Shown: positions 32,381-41,758 of the stretch, one piece after another | Layout: every line of letters begins with the position of its first letter | Position numbering within the stretch: position 1 is the first letter of the stretch | From: Chenggangzhangella methanolivorans | GTDB taxonomy: Bacteria; Pseudomonadota; Alphaproteobacteria; Rhizobiales; Methylopilaceae | Direction: 5' to 3' | NCBI RefSeq assembly: GCF_019797865.1 | Contig: NZ_CP081869.1 | Location: 4,478,501 to 4,542,500 of the forward strand | Length of the DNA: 64,000 nucleotides | The notes under the pieces: generated by a model | Databases searched by the model: none | What the model saw: only the letters and a program-made list of their open reading frames with translations | What the model was told of the DNA's origin: nothing | Made by a program: the position numbers and the translations under genes

Positions 32381-33147
32381 TCCGCGGCCGCCCGGCGCAT
32401 CTCCGCGGCTCCGTCCGGAGCGAAGGCGTCCGGCCAGGGCTTGGCGTAGACATAGGCGTGCTCGAGCGCGTCGAGCATGGTCCAGAGCATCGAGCACTTG
32501 AATTCGAGAGCGCCGATCGCGGCCTGCTGCTGCTCCGGCGTCTTGGCGTGCTCGAGCACATAGGCGAGCGCGAAGTCGCTGTCGCGCTTGGCCTGGACGG
32601 GACGCGCGGTGAAATAGGCGAGCGTCTCTTGGGTGACGTAGTCGTAATTCGAGAGCATGCCGGCGACGCGCGTCTTGATCACCATCGGCGAGAACAGCTC
32701 GGTGAGCGAGGAGGCGATCGCCTCCAAGAGCGAGCGGTCCTTCACGAAGGACAGATAGGCGTTCACCGCGAACTTCGTGGCGGGCAGCGCGAGCCGCCCC
32801 GACATCACGTCGCCGCGGTCGAGACCGAGATCGTCGGTGAGCTTCAGCCACTTGGCGATGCCGCCTTCGCCCTCGCGCTCGCCGTCATGGTCGATGATGC
32901 GCTGGCGCCATTCGCGGCGCATCGAGGCGTCCTCCATCCGGGCGAGGATGTGGCTGTCCTTCTGCGGGATGCAGGCCTGGTAGAGGTAGCGGTTGAGCGC
33001 CCAGGCCTCGACCTCGCCGCGCGTGCACTCGCCCGACTGCAGGCGAAGCTGGAACGGGTGGAGGTGGTGGTAGCGCGTTTCGCCGACCTGGCGCAGCCGC
33101 GCCTCGAGATCTTCAGGGGTCAGCAGTTCAGCCGAAGAACCGGCCAT
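32377..33147 (-). CDS. pqqC: Pyrroloquinoline-quinone synthase
   Basis: Cofactor-free oxidase that performs ring closure and the final eight-electron oxidation to PQQ. 256 residues, the normal length, one frame. Recognisable stretches: YHHLHPFQLRLQSGECTRGE, ALNRYLYQACIPQKDSHILA, WRQRIIDHDG and LTELFSPMVIKTRVAGMLSN. Thirty bases after pqqB, overlapping pqqD. Confidence 0.97.
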   Translation of the reverse strand: MAGSSAELLTPEDLEARLRQVGETRYHHLHPFQLRLQSGECTRGEVEAWALNRYLYQACIPQKDSHILARMEDASMRREWRQRIIDHDGEREGEGGIAKWLKLTDDLGLDRGDVMSGRLALPATKFAVNAYLSFVKDRSLLEAIASSLTELFSPMVIKTRVAGMLSNYDYVTQETLAYFTARPVQAKRDSDFALAYVLEHAKTPEQQQAAIGALEFKCSMLWTMLDALEHAYVYAKPWPDAFAPDGAAEMRRAAAE

Positions 33148-33177
33148 GGGTTCGTCTCCCGCGAACGTCGCGTCGCT

Positions 33178-34113
33178 TCAGGCCGCGGTTGATCCGCGGT
33201 TCGCCGAGGGCTCGCCGATCGCGATCTCGAGCCCGTCTTCCGACACGTCCCAGCCCTTGGCCTCGACGGCGCGGCGCTCGGCCGAACCGGAGATCAGCAC
33301 CGGGTTGGTGTTGTTGATGTGAATGTAGACTTTCCGGCCGACGTTTACACCCTGGAACGCCTCCAGCGAGCCGCCCGGACCCGACATCGGCACGTGTCCC
33401 ATCCGCCGGCCCGTCTTCACGCCGACGCCGGCCTTCTCCATCTCGTCGTCCTCGAACACCGTGCCGTCGAACAGCAGCAGGTCGGCTCCTGAAGCGCGGG
33501 CGCGGACGTCGTCGTCCACTACTGCGCAGCCCGGGATGTAGACGAGCCGCTTTCCGGCCTTCTCCATCGCCACGCCGATCGTGTCGCCGGAGGTGTCGCC
33601 GATCTTGAGATCTTTCGTCTCCAGATAGAGCGGCACTTTTCCGGGGACGCCGAAGAACTCGATCTCGGTGTCGTGGATGCGGAAGGGATTGTTGAGCTCG
33701 ACCACTTCCCGCGAGACAACGTCCTTTGCTAGCACGCCGAAGATCGGGTTGGCGTCGAGCACCTTGGAGATCTGGGACGTGGCGTAGACGGTGAGCGGCG
33801 AGCGTTCGCGCAGCGTGATCAGCCCGTCGACATGGTCGACGTCGCCATTGGTGAGCGCGACGGCGGCGATCGGCGTCTCGCGCAGTCCGGTCGGCTGGAT
33901 GGCGCGGGTGGCCAGGATCTGGGAGCGCAGGTCGGGCGAGGCGTTGAACAGCGTCCAGCGCCCGTCGCCGGTCTCGACCGCGATCGACGACTGCGTCCGC
34001 GCCTTGACGCGGGGGTCGCCGTCCCAGGCGAGGGCGCACACCGGACAGCGGCAATTCCACTGGGGAAAGCCGCCGCCGGCGGCCGAACCAAGCACGATCA
34101 TGCGGAACGACAT
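33178..34113 (-). CDS. pqqB: PQQ biosynthesis metallo-hydrolase PqqB
   Basis: 311 residues with a metallo-beta-lactamase fold, thought to hydroxylate a tyrosine in the crosslinked peptide intermediate. Marks: VLGSAAGGGFPQWNCRCPVC with zinc-site cysteines, ALTNGDVDHVDGL in place of the usual HxHxDH motif (typical for PqqB) and YIHINNTNPVL near the end. ATG 34113 gives the standard start; a frame extension up to 34152 has no homology. Confidence 0.97.
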   Translation of the reverse strand: MSFRMIVLGSAAGGGFPQWNCRCPVCALAWDGDPRVKARTQSSIAVETGDGRWTLFNASPDLRSQILATRAIQPTGLRETPIAAVALTNGDVDHVDGLITLRERSPLTVYATSQISKVLDANPIFGVLAKDVVSREVVELNNPFRIHDTEIEFFGVPGKVPLYLETKDLKIGDTSGDTIGVAMEKAGKRLVYIPGCAVVDDDVRARASGADLLLFDGTVFEDDEMEKAGVGVKTGRRMGHVPMSGPGGSLEAFQGVNVGRKVYIHINNTNPVLISGSAERRAVEAKGWDVSEDGLEIAIGEPSANRGSTAA

Positions 34114-34166
34114 GGCGTGGGCCTTACGATCCGCAGATCTGCTGAAGTTCAATCACGACGTATAGC

Positions 34167-34247
34167 TCAGAGCTCGGCCGGGCTGTACGAGGTGACTTCG
34201 AGACCAACCGGGGTCTCTTCGACGATCGGAGCGGTCCAAAGGGCCAT
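34167..34247 (-). CDS. pqqA: PQQ precursor peptide
   Basis: A 26-residue peptide beginning MALWTAPIVEETPVGLEVTS and ending YSPAEL, too short for automatic gene calls. It has the obligatory Glu-x-x-x-Tyr pair (EVTSY) whose side chains are joined to form PQQ. GGAGG is placed nine bases in front of ATG 34247. It leads the operon pqqA-B-C-D-E with 53 bases to pqqB. Being first and having a strong ribosome site fits the need for far more substrate peptide than enzymes. Confidence 0.96.
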   Translation of the reverse strand: MALWTAPIVEETPVGLEVTSYSPAEL

Positions 34248-34786
34248 TGTTGCCTCCTCAAGGGTTCCTAGACTATGCTGCAGCGCAATAAATCACCCTG
34301 CGGCACGTCGGGAAGATAGCCCGGCGGCAGTCCCGCCGCCAGCCGCCGCCGCCTTAAATCTTGGTAATGCAAGGCCGCTAAATCTCAAGAAGCTCTTAGA
34401 CTTGGGGTGGTCATGCCGGCCTCCGCCTATGGTCTATGCCGCCGCCTTGTCGCCATGATTTCAACGGCTTGCGCGCCCGCTTTCCAGCGGCGGCGGGGCC
34501 GCGGCGCTTCATTCGGGCGCGGGAAAGTCGACGTCCTCCATGTCGCGAATCTGCTCGGCCCCGCGTCAGGCCGGTCCGGCAGCCGATGAACTTCGTCGTG
34601 GCGGATTGGAATTGGACGCGCTTGACGCGCCCGGGGCCCGCGAGCATTGTCCGCCGCCATGAACACCGCCCGACGCGCGACCTGCCGGATCGTCATTATC
34701 TGCGGCTGAGCTGAAGGCTGGCCGCGGCGGTTTTTCTTGAACGTTTAAGAGAAGCGCGACACCCCGGCCGACGAGGAGGACGGGGC
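34248..34786. other. Long intergenic region between pqqA and cysS
   Basis: 539 bases between two divergent genes. I find no credible reading frame: the small frames on both strands have no homology that I know and poor codon bias. The region near 34265-34300, AT-rich for this genome, should hold the pqqA promoter, and GAGGAGGA at 34773-34780 is the cysS ribosome site. It is long for this compact genome and could hold regulatory RNA or operator sites, but no definite structure is visible. Confidence 0.4.
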
Positions 34787-36144
34787 GTGACCACGCTCAA
34801 GCTCTACAATTCGCTGACGCGCGCGAAGGAAGACTTCGCGCCGATCGATCCCACGGACGTCCGGATGTATGTCTGCGGGCCGACGGTCTATGACCGCGCT
34901 CATATCGGCAACGCCCGGCCCGTCATCATCTTCGACCTGCTGTTCCGCCTGCTCCGCCAGACCTATGGCGAGGACGCGGTGACTTACGTCCGCAACATCA
35001 CGGACGTCGACGACAAGATCAACGCGCGCGCCGCCGAGCGAGGGATCACGATCCGCGAACTGACCGAGGCGACCGCCGCCGGTTTCCACCAGGACGTCGC
35101 GGACTTGGGGTGCCTCTCGCCCACCCACGAGCCGCGCGCCACCGACTACATCTGCCGTGGCGCGGACGAACTCGATATGATCAAGGTGGTGGAGCGCCTG
35201 ATCGCCGGCGGCCACGCCTATGCGGCCGACGGCCATGTGCTGTTCGACGTCGCCTCGATGCCGGCCTACGGCAAGCTCGCCCGCCGTTCGCTCGACGAGA
35301 TGGAGGCCGGCGCCCGCGTCGAGGTCGCGTCCTACAAGAAGGGCCCGATGGACTTCGTGCTGTGGAAACCCTCGAAGGAGGGCGAGCCGGCGTGGGAGAG
35401 CCCTTGGGGGCAGGGCCGTCCCGGCTGGCACCTCGAATGTTCGGCGATGTCGGCGGCGCTGCTCGGCGAAGTGTTCGACATCCATGGCGGCGGCATCGAC
35501 CTGATCTTCCCGCACCATGAGAACGAGATCGCGCAGTCGACCTGCTGCTTCGGCCACGACCGCATGGCCAATGTGTGGATGCACAACGGCTTCCTGCAGG
35601 TCGAGGGCGAGAAGATGGCGAAGTCCGCCGGCAACTTCGTCACGATCCGCGAGATCCTGAACGACTGGCCGGGCGACGTCGCGCGGCTCGCGATGTATTC
35701 GGCGCATTACCGCCAGCCGATCAACTGGACGCTGAAGAGCCTTCAGGAGGCCGAACGGACGCTGGCGGGCTGGTTCGAGGCGGCGGCGAGCGAGGCCGAC
35801 GCGCGTCCGGCGCCGGGCGTCGTCGAGGCGCTGGCCGACGACCTCAACACGCCCAAGATGATCGCCGAGATCCACCGGCTGAAGTCCGAAGGCGGCCGCA
35901 AGGCGCTCGCCGGCACGCTGAAGTTTCTGGGCTTCCGCCCGGAGGTCTTCGCCGACTGGCGCGCCGCCAACGCGCCGGAGCTCGCGATCTCCGAGGCCGA
36001 GATCGAGCGCCTGATCGACGCCCGCCTCGCGGCGCGGCGCGAGAAGAACTTCGCCGAGGCCGACCGCATCCGCGACGAGTTCTGGCGCAGGGCGTCGTGC
36101 TGAAGGACGGCGCCGGCGGCACGGTCTGGGAGGCGGCGAGATGA
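34787..36144 (+). CDS. cysS: Cysteine--tRNA ligase (frame broken near the end)
   Basis: Charges tRNA-Cys. GTG 34787 with a good ribosome site. Zinc ligands Cys in [18 protein letters not shown] (also the HIGH motif) and in [16 protein letters not shown], His in [17 protein letters not shown] motif as [10 protein letters not shown]. Around 36080 the frame slips: the present frame would stop at 36103, while the correct one continues [18 protein letters not shown] and stops at 36144, overlapping the cimA ATG (ATGA). About 452 residues when joined, the normal length. Confidence 0.95.
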
Positions 36145-37739
36145 CCCGCGAGCGGGTCTATCTGTTCGACACCACGCTTCGCGACGGCGCGCAGACCGCG
36201 GGCGTGGACTTCACGCTCGACGACAAGATCGCGGTCGCGCGGCTGCTGGACGACCTCGGCGTCGACTATGTCGAGGGCGGCTATCCAGGCGCGAACCCGA
36301 CCGACACCGAGTTCTTCTCGGCACCCCGCACCGAAAAGGCGACCTTCGTGGCCTTCGGAATGACCAAGCGCGCAGGGCGCTCGGCGGCCAACGATCCGGG
36401 CCTTCAGGGCGTGCTGCAGGCCAAGGCCGGCGCCTGCTGCTTCGTGGCCAAGACCTGGGACTTTCACGTCCGCGAGGCGCTCCGGATCACGCTCGAGGAG
36501 AACCTCGAGACGATCCGCGAGACGGTCGAGGCCTCGGTCGCGGGCCCGCGAGACCATGGTGGACTGCGAGCACTTCTTCGACGGCTACAAGGCCAATCCC
36601 GACTACGCGCTCGCCTGCGCCAGGACCGCGGCCGAAGCCGGCGCCCGCTGGGTGGTGCTCTGCGACACCAACGGGGGCACGACGCCCGAAGAGGTCGCCG
36701 AGATCGTGCGCGCGCGGCCGGGACCGTGGTTCCGGCGGGGCGTCTGGGGATCCACGCCCATGACGACATGGGGCTCGCGGTCGCCAATTCCCTGTCGGCG
36801 GTGCGCGCCGGCGCGCGCCAGATCCAGGGCACGCTGAACGGCCTCGGCGAGCGCTGCGGCAACGCCAACCTCACGACGCTGATCCCGAACCTGAAGCTGA
36901 AGAGCGAGTTCAACCGCGCCTTCGACGTCGGCGTGCCGGACGAGGCGCTGGCGGGGCTGTCGCAGCTCTCCCGCGCCTTCGACGAGCTCGTGAACCGCCC
37001 CTCGAACCGCTACGCGCCTTATGTCGGCGCCAACGCCTTCGCGACCAAAGCCGGGATCCACGCCTCCGCGATCCTGAAGAACCCGGCGACCTACGAGCAC
37101 GTGGCGCCGGACGCCGTCGGCAACCACCGGCGCCTGCTGGTGTCGGACCAGGGCGGCAAGTCGAACCTCCTTTCCGAACTCGCCCGCGTCGGCGTCGATG
37201 TCGACAAGGCCGACCCGCGGCTCGACGCGCTTCTGGCGCGGGTGAAGGAGCGGGAGTCGCAAGGCTACGCCTATGAGGGCGCCGAGGCCTCCTTCGCGCT
37301 GCTGGCCAAGCGCGCTCTGGGCCGCGTGCCGGACTTCTTCACGGTCGAGAGCTTTCGCGTGATGGTCGCGCGCCGCCGCGACGGGCATGGCGGCCAGATC
37401 GCGGTTTCGGAAGCGGTGGTGAAGGTCACGGTCGACGGCGAGCCGCTGATCACGGCGGCCGAGGGCATCGGCCCGGTCAACGCGCTCGATCTCGCGCTGC
37501 GCAAGGATCTTGGCCGCTACCAGCCCTACATCGCGGATTTGAAACTCACCGATTACAAGGTCCGCATCCTCAACGGCGGCACCGACGCCATCACCCGCGT
37601 GCTGATCGAGTCGACGGACGGCGACGGCGAGGTCTGGACCACGGTCGGCGTCTCGCCCAACGTCGTCGACGCGTCCTTCGAGGCGCTCACCGACAGCCTC
37701 ACCTACAAGCTGCTGAAGGCGGGGGCCGCCGCGCCTTAG
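36141..37739 (+). CDS. cimA: (R)-citramalate synthase / 2-isopropylmalate synthase family (two compensating frame shifts)
   Basis: Condenses pyruvate and acetyl-CoA to citramalate, a threonine-independent start to isoleucine synthesis. Opening [20 protein letters not shown] and metal-site [17 protein letters not shown] are family hallmarks; the long form with C-terminal allosteric domain (about 530 residues) fits the CimA-like group (TIGR00977). Between about 36543 and 36715 the sequence is out of frame; the proper frame there reads [20 protein letters not shown] and [19 protein letters not shown]. The two shifts cancel, so the whole remains open but 57 residues are wrong as written. Cannot be told safely from a LeuA2-type isopropylmalate synthase. 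Confidence 0.85.
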   Translation: MTRERVYLFDTTLRDGAQTAGVDFTLDDKIAVARLLDDLGVDYVEGGYPGANPTDTEFFSAPRTEKATFVAFGMTKRAGRSAANDPGLQGVLQAKAGACCFVAKTWDFHVREALRITLEENLETIRETVEASVAGPRDHGGLRALLRRLQGQSRLRARLRQDRGRSRRPLGGALRHQRGHDARRGRRDRARAAGTVVPAGRLGIHAHDDMGLAVANSLSAVRAGARQIQGTLNGLGERCGNANLTTLIPNLKLKSEFNRAFDVGVPDEALAGLSQLSRAFDELVNRPSNRYAPYVGANAFATKAGIHASAILKNPATYEHVAPDAVGNHRRLLVSDQGGKSNLLSELARVGVDVDKADPRLDALLARVKERESQGYAYEGAEASFALLAKRALGRVPDFFTVESFRVMVARRRDGHGGQIAVSEAVVKVTVDGEPLITAAEGIGPVNALDLALRKDLGRYQPYIADLKLTDYKVRILNGGTDAITRVLIESTDGDGEVWTTVGVSPNVVDASFEALTDSLTYKLLKAGAAAP

Positions 37740-37770
37740 TCGAAGCCTGACGATCTCAAGGGTGGTCGCC

Positions 37771-37864
37771 GTCATGCCCGCGCCTTCGCGCGGGTATCCA
37801 CGACTTCGTCGCGGCGCTCGATCTTCTCGGAAAGTCGTAGATGCGCGGCTCCGCCGGGCATGAC
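37771..37864. repeat. Dispersed palindromic element, GTCATGCCCG family, second full copy
   Basis: 94 bases from GTCATGCCCG to CGGGCATGAC, with inner inverse segments TATCCACGACTTCG and GAAAGTCGTAGATG. Sister of 16370-16461. It lies between the convergent ends of cimA and the DUF599 gene, where it could act as a two-way terminator. Confidence 0.75.
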
Positions 37865-37880
37865 GCGGCGAACGGCCGCC

Positions 37881-38558
37881 TTACCCGTCCCAGCCGGCCG
37901 CCTTCAGCGGCTCCGACGAGAACTGGCGGCGGTGCAGGATGATGGTCACGAGCGTCGTGGTGGCGATCAGCACCCAGGGGCTCACGAACCAGCCGATCAG
38001 CGCCAGCGCGAAGAAGAGCGAGCGCAGGCCGCGGTTGAAGTGCTTTCCGGCCTCGATGTTCATCCGCGCCGCGCGCTCGATCGCGATCTCCATCTGCGGC
38101 GTGCCGAGCTCCTCGCGCGGAGGCGCGGCGGCGACCAGGATCGAGCCGTAGTTGAACAGCCGGTAGGACCAGACGAACTTGAAGAACGCGTAGGTGAGCA
38201 CCGCCGCGACGCCCAGAACCTTGATGTCGTAGGCCTCGCGCGTCGTCGTGATGCCGAGGGGGAGCGCGGAGAACACCTCGATGGCGTTCGCGCTCGCGCC
38301 GAGCGCCGCAAAGGCGCCGCCGATCGCGATCAGCGATGTCGAGGCGAAGAACGCCGAGCCGTTCTGCAGGCCCGTCATCGTCATGGTGTCGGGCATGCGC
38401 GCCTCGCGCCCCGCCATCCGCCGCATCCAGTCGCGCCGGCGCTCTGCCATCACGGAGTTGAGGCTCTTGGCCGAACGTTCCGAAAAGGCGTAGTGGCCGA
38501 ACCAGACGACAAGGAAATAGAGGATCGCCGCCGCGTCGATGAGGCCGAAACTGGTCAC
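37881..38558 (-). CDS. DUF599 family membrane protein
   Basis: About 225 residues with four or five hydrophobic segments: LIDAAAILYFLVVWFGHYAF, STSLIAIGGAFAALGASANA, VLGVAAVLTYAFFKFVWSYR and LRSLFFALALIGWFVSPWVL. The segment SYRLFNYGSILVAAAP and the motif AGKHFNRGLRSLFF are typical of DUF599. The function is not known. GTG 38558 is preferred as start because homology begins at VTSFGLIDAAA; the frame stays open to an ATG at 38627. Confidence 0.82.
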   Translation of the reverse strand: MTSFGLIDAAAILYFLVVWFGHYAFSERSAKSLNSVMAERRRDWMRRMAGREARMPDTMTMTGLQNGSAFFASTSLIAIGGAFAALGASANAIEVFSALPLGITTTREAYDIKVLGVAAVLTYAFFKFVWSYRLFNYGSILVAAAPPREELGTPQMEIAIERAARMNIEAGKHFNRGLRSLFFALALIGWFVSPWVLIATTTLVTIILHRRQFSSEPLKAAGWDG

Positions 38559-38790
38559 CGCCGGCGTCTCCCGAGACCGTGTCAAAGTCGCGCCGTGGGA
38601 GTACCACGCGGAGGCGACCCTGAACACTGGTTGGTCGGAAGCCGGCCCCAGGCCCCGGCGGCGGTCCGCCGGGCGCGAGTCGCCCCGTAGTGGCGCAACG
38701 GACGCTTTTTGCTCGGATACGTAGTTCTACGGATATCGGTGGTATCGGGCCGCCGATCTAATCGGCGGCATTGCTTCCGCGGGCTTGGCG

Positions 38791-39632
38791 ATGCGCAGCT
38801 TGGTCTGGTCCGTGACGGCGGCGTGCGCCGTGTCGTTCATGATCGCTCCGGCCGTGGCGGACGACGAGCCCGCGACGGCGCCTGCCGTCGGGTGCGTGAC
38901 CCAGACCGGCCAGGCTTCAGGTGCGCTCCGGTTGATCGTCGGTCCGGAAGACGCCTGCGCGCCGCAGGAGATGCGCATCGAGCTCGCCGCGAGCGGCCTC
39001 CGCTGGCTCGGCGACTGGAAGGTCGACCGCAGCTACAAGGTCGGCGACACGGTTTTCTACAAGGGCTCGAGCTTCATCGCAGTCGAGAAGAGCAAGGGCG
39101 CGGCCGTCGAACTCCGCGAAGTGGGACCTCCTCGCCGCGAAGGGCGACGAAGGTTCCAAGGGCCCGAAAGGTGCCAAGGGCGAGCCGGGCTCGGACGGCG
39201 CAGCCGGTCCCGCCGGACCCCAGGGAGCGGCGGGACCTCAAGGGCCCGCCGCCCCTCAAGGGGCCTCAGGGAGCCGACGGACGGCGGGCAGCGGGCCCGC
39301 AGGGCCCGGTCGGTCCTCAAGGCCCGGCCGGCCCGGACGTCATGATGGGGGCGGTCGTCAATGTGGACGGCTCGCTCGACCGCGGAACGGCGGGCGCGAG
39401 CTCTTTTCTGATCGGGGGCATCACCGGCAATTATGAGATCGGTTTCGATCGAGACGTCTCGCACTGTTATTATTCGGTGTCGATTTCAAACGGGCCCGGA
39501 TATTTTGCTTTTACTCAGGAAAGATTTGGCAACCCCAACGCAGTTTTCGTCGGCACGCATCGGATGTCAGGAACCTCGACTGTGGCCACAAACGTGAAAT
39601 TTCGTCTGATCGTGTTCTGTCCGGCGAGCTGA
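38791..39632 (+). CDS. Exported collagen-like (Gly-X-Y) protein with a carbohydrate-binding-like module (frame broken at least twice)
   Basis: Signal peptide from ATG 38791 (MRSLVWSVTAACAVSFMIAP), then a CBM5/12-like segment: WLGDWKVDRSYKVGDTVFYK then GSSFIAVEKSKG. Near 39118 the frame shifts to WDLLAAKGDEGSKGPKGAKG followed by EPGSDGAAGPAGPQGAAGPQ, a collagen triple-helix repeat, and near 39255 it shifts again to GPQGADGRRAAGPQGPVGPQ-GPAGPD. The C-terminal 95 residues (MMGAVVNVDGSLDRGTAGAS to FCPAS) are beta-rich with A/T-rich codons, similar to phage-tail or C1q-like tips. About 280 residues overall. Likely a trimeric surface or secreted protein. The repeat was probably a source of indels. 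Confidence 0.7.
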
Positions 39633-39685
39633 CGGATCTGTTTTCGCGAAGCTGAAGTCTGCGTTCGACACCGAGAGCACCGGCG

Positions 39686-40123
39686 CTACAGCAGCCCGAG
39701 CGTCCTGAGTTCTGCGACGAGGTGCGCGGGCAGTCCCGGCGCCTTGCGCTCGTCGTCCGCGAGATCCGCCGGCGCTTCGCCGGACGGCAGGTAGCGCCAG
39801 CCCTGGAACGCGCGGCGCGGCGTGGGGCGCACCGGGATCAGTTCGGGCTTGAGCACCAGCTCGCAGCGCTCGATCCCGTCCGCGCCCGTCACGGCGCGCA
39901 GGTCGAGCAGCGGCTGGCGGACCAGAATCACGCCCTTGATCACCCAGTAGAGCGAGCCGCCGTCGAGCAGCTCGTCGCGGCGCTTCGGGGCCATGCGGGT
40001 GGTGTGGATCTGTTCTTCGGGCGCGCCGCGGCGGCGGCGCTCGGCCATGCGCTCGTCGATCCAGCCGCGCAGCTCCTCGGGCGAATCGCAGCCGACGCAG
40101 AGCTTCTGGAGGTTGAGCGGCAT
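39686..40123 (-). CDS. DUF1489 family protein
   Basis: 145 residues, cytosolic, one frame. Opening LNLQKLCVGCDSPEELRGWI, then TTRMAPKRRDELLDGGSLYW and VIKGVILVRQPLLDLRAV are the standard DUF1489 pattern, conserved across Alphaproteobacteria. Function unknown; the text of the family suggests nucleic-acid or lysophosphatidic contexts but nothing is proven. ATG 40123 is the only sensible start. Confidence 0.88.
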   Translation of the reverse strand: MPLNLQKLCVGCDSPEELRGWIDERMAERRRRGAPEEQIHTTRMAPKRRDELLDGGSLYWVIKGVILVRQPLLDLRAVTGADGIERCELVLKPELIPVRPTPRRAFQGWRYLPSGEAPADLADDERKAPGLPAHLVAELRTLGLL

Positions 40124-40137
40124 GCCGCGGCTTGTCC

Positions 40138-40581
40138 TCAGATGCCGGGAGCGTTCTGCCAGCCGGCGAGCGTCATCTGATTCTTGAGCGACTTGCAGGG
40201 CTTCACCGAGATGCCCGGCAGGGTCGGCAGGCGGCGCTTGTTGGCCTTGGCGAGCGCGTCGATCGTCTCCTTGCAGGCGATGATCTCGAGACCCGCGGGC
40301 CGCCGCTTCTTCATATATTCGAGCTGCGCGATCGAGGTGCTGGGGATCGCCACGATCACGCCCGCGGCCGCAAGGATGATGCGGAAGCGCCGGCCGCGCC
40401 CGCCCTTCACGAAATCCTCGCCGGCCCGCAGCGCTCTTACGAAGCCCTGCGGGGAATGGTCGACGATCGTGACGTACTGCATGTCGCCGGGCCCCGCCGC
40501 CGCAGGCGTGGGGAGCGCGAGCGACAAGGCGGCGGCCGCGGCCGCCGCCGGCAGGCTCAGGCGGCGCGGCGCGGGGGCCAT
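40138..40581 (-). CDS. Exported small protein of unknown function
   Basis: 147 residues. Signal peptide MAPAPRRLSLPAAAAAAALS with likely cleavage after PAAA. Then MQYVTIVDHSPQGFVRALRA and a hydrophobic stretch FRIILAAAGVIVAIPSTS, which may be a membrane anchor, followed by a Lys-rich region with two cysteines (IIACKETID, VKPCKSLK). No family recognised. It lies 14 bases downstream of DUF1489's start on the same strand and 5 bases after bamE's stop. Confidence 0.6.
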   Translation of the reverse strand: MAPAPRRLSLPAAAAAAALSLALPTPAAAGPGDMQYVTIVDHSPQGFVRALRAGEDFVKGGRGRRFRIILAAAGVIVAIPSTSIAQLEYMKKRRPAGLEIIACKETIDALAKANKRRLPTLPGISVKPCKSLKNQMTLAGWQNAPGI

Positions 40582-40586
40582 GCGGA

Positions 40587-41037
40587 TCAATCCTCGTTCG
40601 AGAGCAGTCCCTTGAAGACGTGCTCGAGGAAGTTGCGCTCCTGGCCCGCGGTCGGCGTGGTCTCGCCCACGAAGTCGATGATGCGGCCGTCCTGCACGCC
40701 GAAATGCGCCACCTTCTCGACCCGGCGGTCCTTGTTGAAATAGACCGCCACCACCGTCTGGTCGGTGATCGTCGGGTTCAGGAAGGCGACCGCGCGCTTC
40801 GAGCGCTGGGTGATGTAGTAATAGACCTCGCCCTTGAGCGTCGCGGTCGTGGACGGCGTGCCGAGCACGACCAGAACCTGCTCCTGGCTGGAGCCGACCG
40901 GCACCTGCTGGAGCGCGTTCGGGGCCATCACATAGCCCTTGGTCTGCTCCTCGCGCGCAGCCGCCGAGCGTCAGGACGCCGGCGGCCGCTACCGCGAGCG
41001 CCGCCGCGCGGACGGTCGAAAAACCCTTGGAAAACAT
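40587..41037 (-). CDS. bamE: Outer membrane assembly lipoprotein BamE (frame broken once)
   Basis: Small lipoprotein of the BAM machine that inserts beta-barrel proteins. ATG 41037 starts a lipoprotein signal with lipobox LTLGGC. Just after it (about 40970) the frame slips; the proper continuation reads EEQTKGYVMAPNALQQVPVG then SSQEQVLVVLGTPSTTATLK, the SmpA/OmlA fold. Ends FKGLLSNED. About 150 residues when joined. In this order bamE stands divergently from the bc1 chaperone gene, as here. Confidence 0.9.
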
Positions 41038-41209
41038 GCTCGAACGTCCTCCCGAAACGCCACTCTTGCGCGGTCCGGGCCGCCCAGCCCATACCGCGGC
41101 GACGGGGCCTCTCCCCGCGAGGCTTGTTCCTTCGCCGGCCTTGGCGTAACCCGCAGGCCGTTCCGTTTCAACAGGCGACGCGCCGAAGCCACCGATTGCT
41201 CTCGATCAC

Positions 41210-41758
41210 ATGATCTTCGGCCTCTTCAGGAAACGCTCGCCCGAAGACCCGTCCGCGGGCGAGACGGTCTATGCGGCGATCGCCGCGGCGGCGCGGCGCC
41301 CCGCGCTTTACCGCGACCTCGGCGCGCCCGACACGCTGCCGGGACGCTTCGAGACGCTCGTGCTGCACGCAGCCCTCGTGACGCGGCTCGGCCGCGATCC
41401 CGACCCGCGAGCGCGGCCGCTGTCGCAGGAGATCTTCGACGCGATGATCGCAGCGCTCGAGGCGAACGTCCGCGAGATCGGCGTCGGCGACGTCACGGTG
41501 CCCAAGCGCATGAAGGCGATGGCGCGCGCGTTCTACGACGGGCGCGGACCTATGACGCGGCGCTCGACGCGCGCGACCCGGACGCGCTCGCGGCGGCGCT
41601 CGGGCGCATCGTCTACGGCGGCGCTCCGGCCGACGCGCGGGCCCCCGCGGCTCGCGGTCTGGGCGTTCGAGGCCGACGCGGCGCTCGCCGCGCAGTCGGT
41701 CGCGGAACTCGAAGCCGCCGGTCCGGCTTATCCCGAGGTGAGGGAGACGCGAAAGTGA
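41210..41758 (+). CDS. Ubiquinol-cytochrome c chaperone family protein, CBP3-like (two compensating frame shifts)
   Basis: Helps assembly of the cytochrome bc1 complex, by likeness to yeast Cbp3 and human UQCC1. Helical text: LGAPDTLPGRFETLVLHAAL and LSQEIFDAMIAALEANVREI-GVGD, KRMKAMARAFYDGR. Between about 41545 and 41650 the written frame is wrong (PMTRRSTRATRTRS); the right one reads TYDAALDARDPDALAAALGR and IVYGGAPADARAPA. It then returns for LAVWAFEADAAL. About 182 residues. The stop overlaps the GTG of the next gene. Confidence 0.85.
   Translation: MIFGLFRKRSPEDPSAGETVYAAIAAAARRPALYRDLGAPDTLPGRFETLVLHAALVTRLGRDPDPRARPLSQEIFDAMIAALEANVREIGVGDVTVPKRMKAMARAFYDGRGPMTRRSTRATRTRSRRRSGASSTAALRPTRGPPRLAVWAFEADAALAAQSVAELEAAGPAYPEVRETRK

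Noticed and set aside
34411..34714. Small frames on both strands between pqqA and cysS
   Set aside because: Arg/Pro-rich text without homology, codon bias or ribosome site; they overlap each other on opposite strands.
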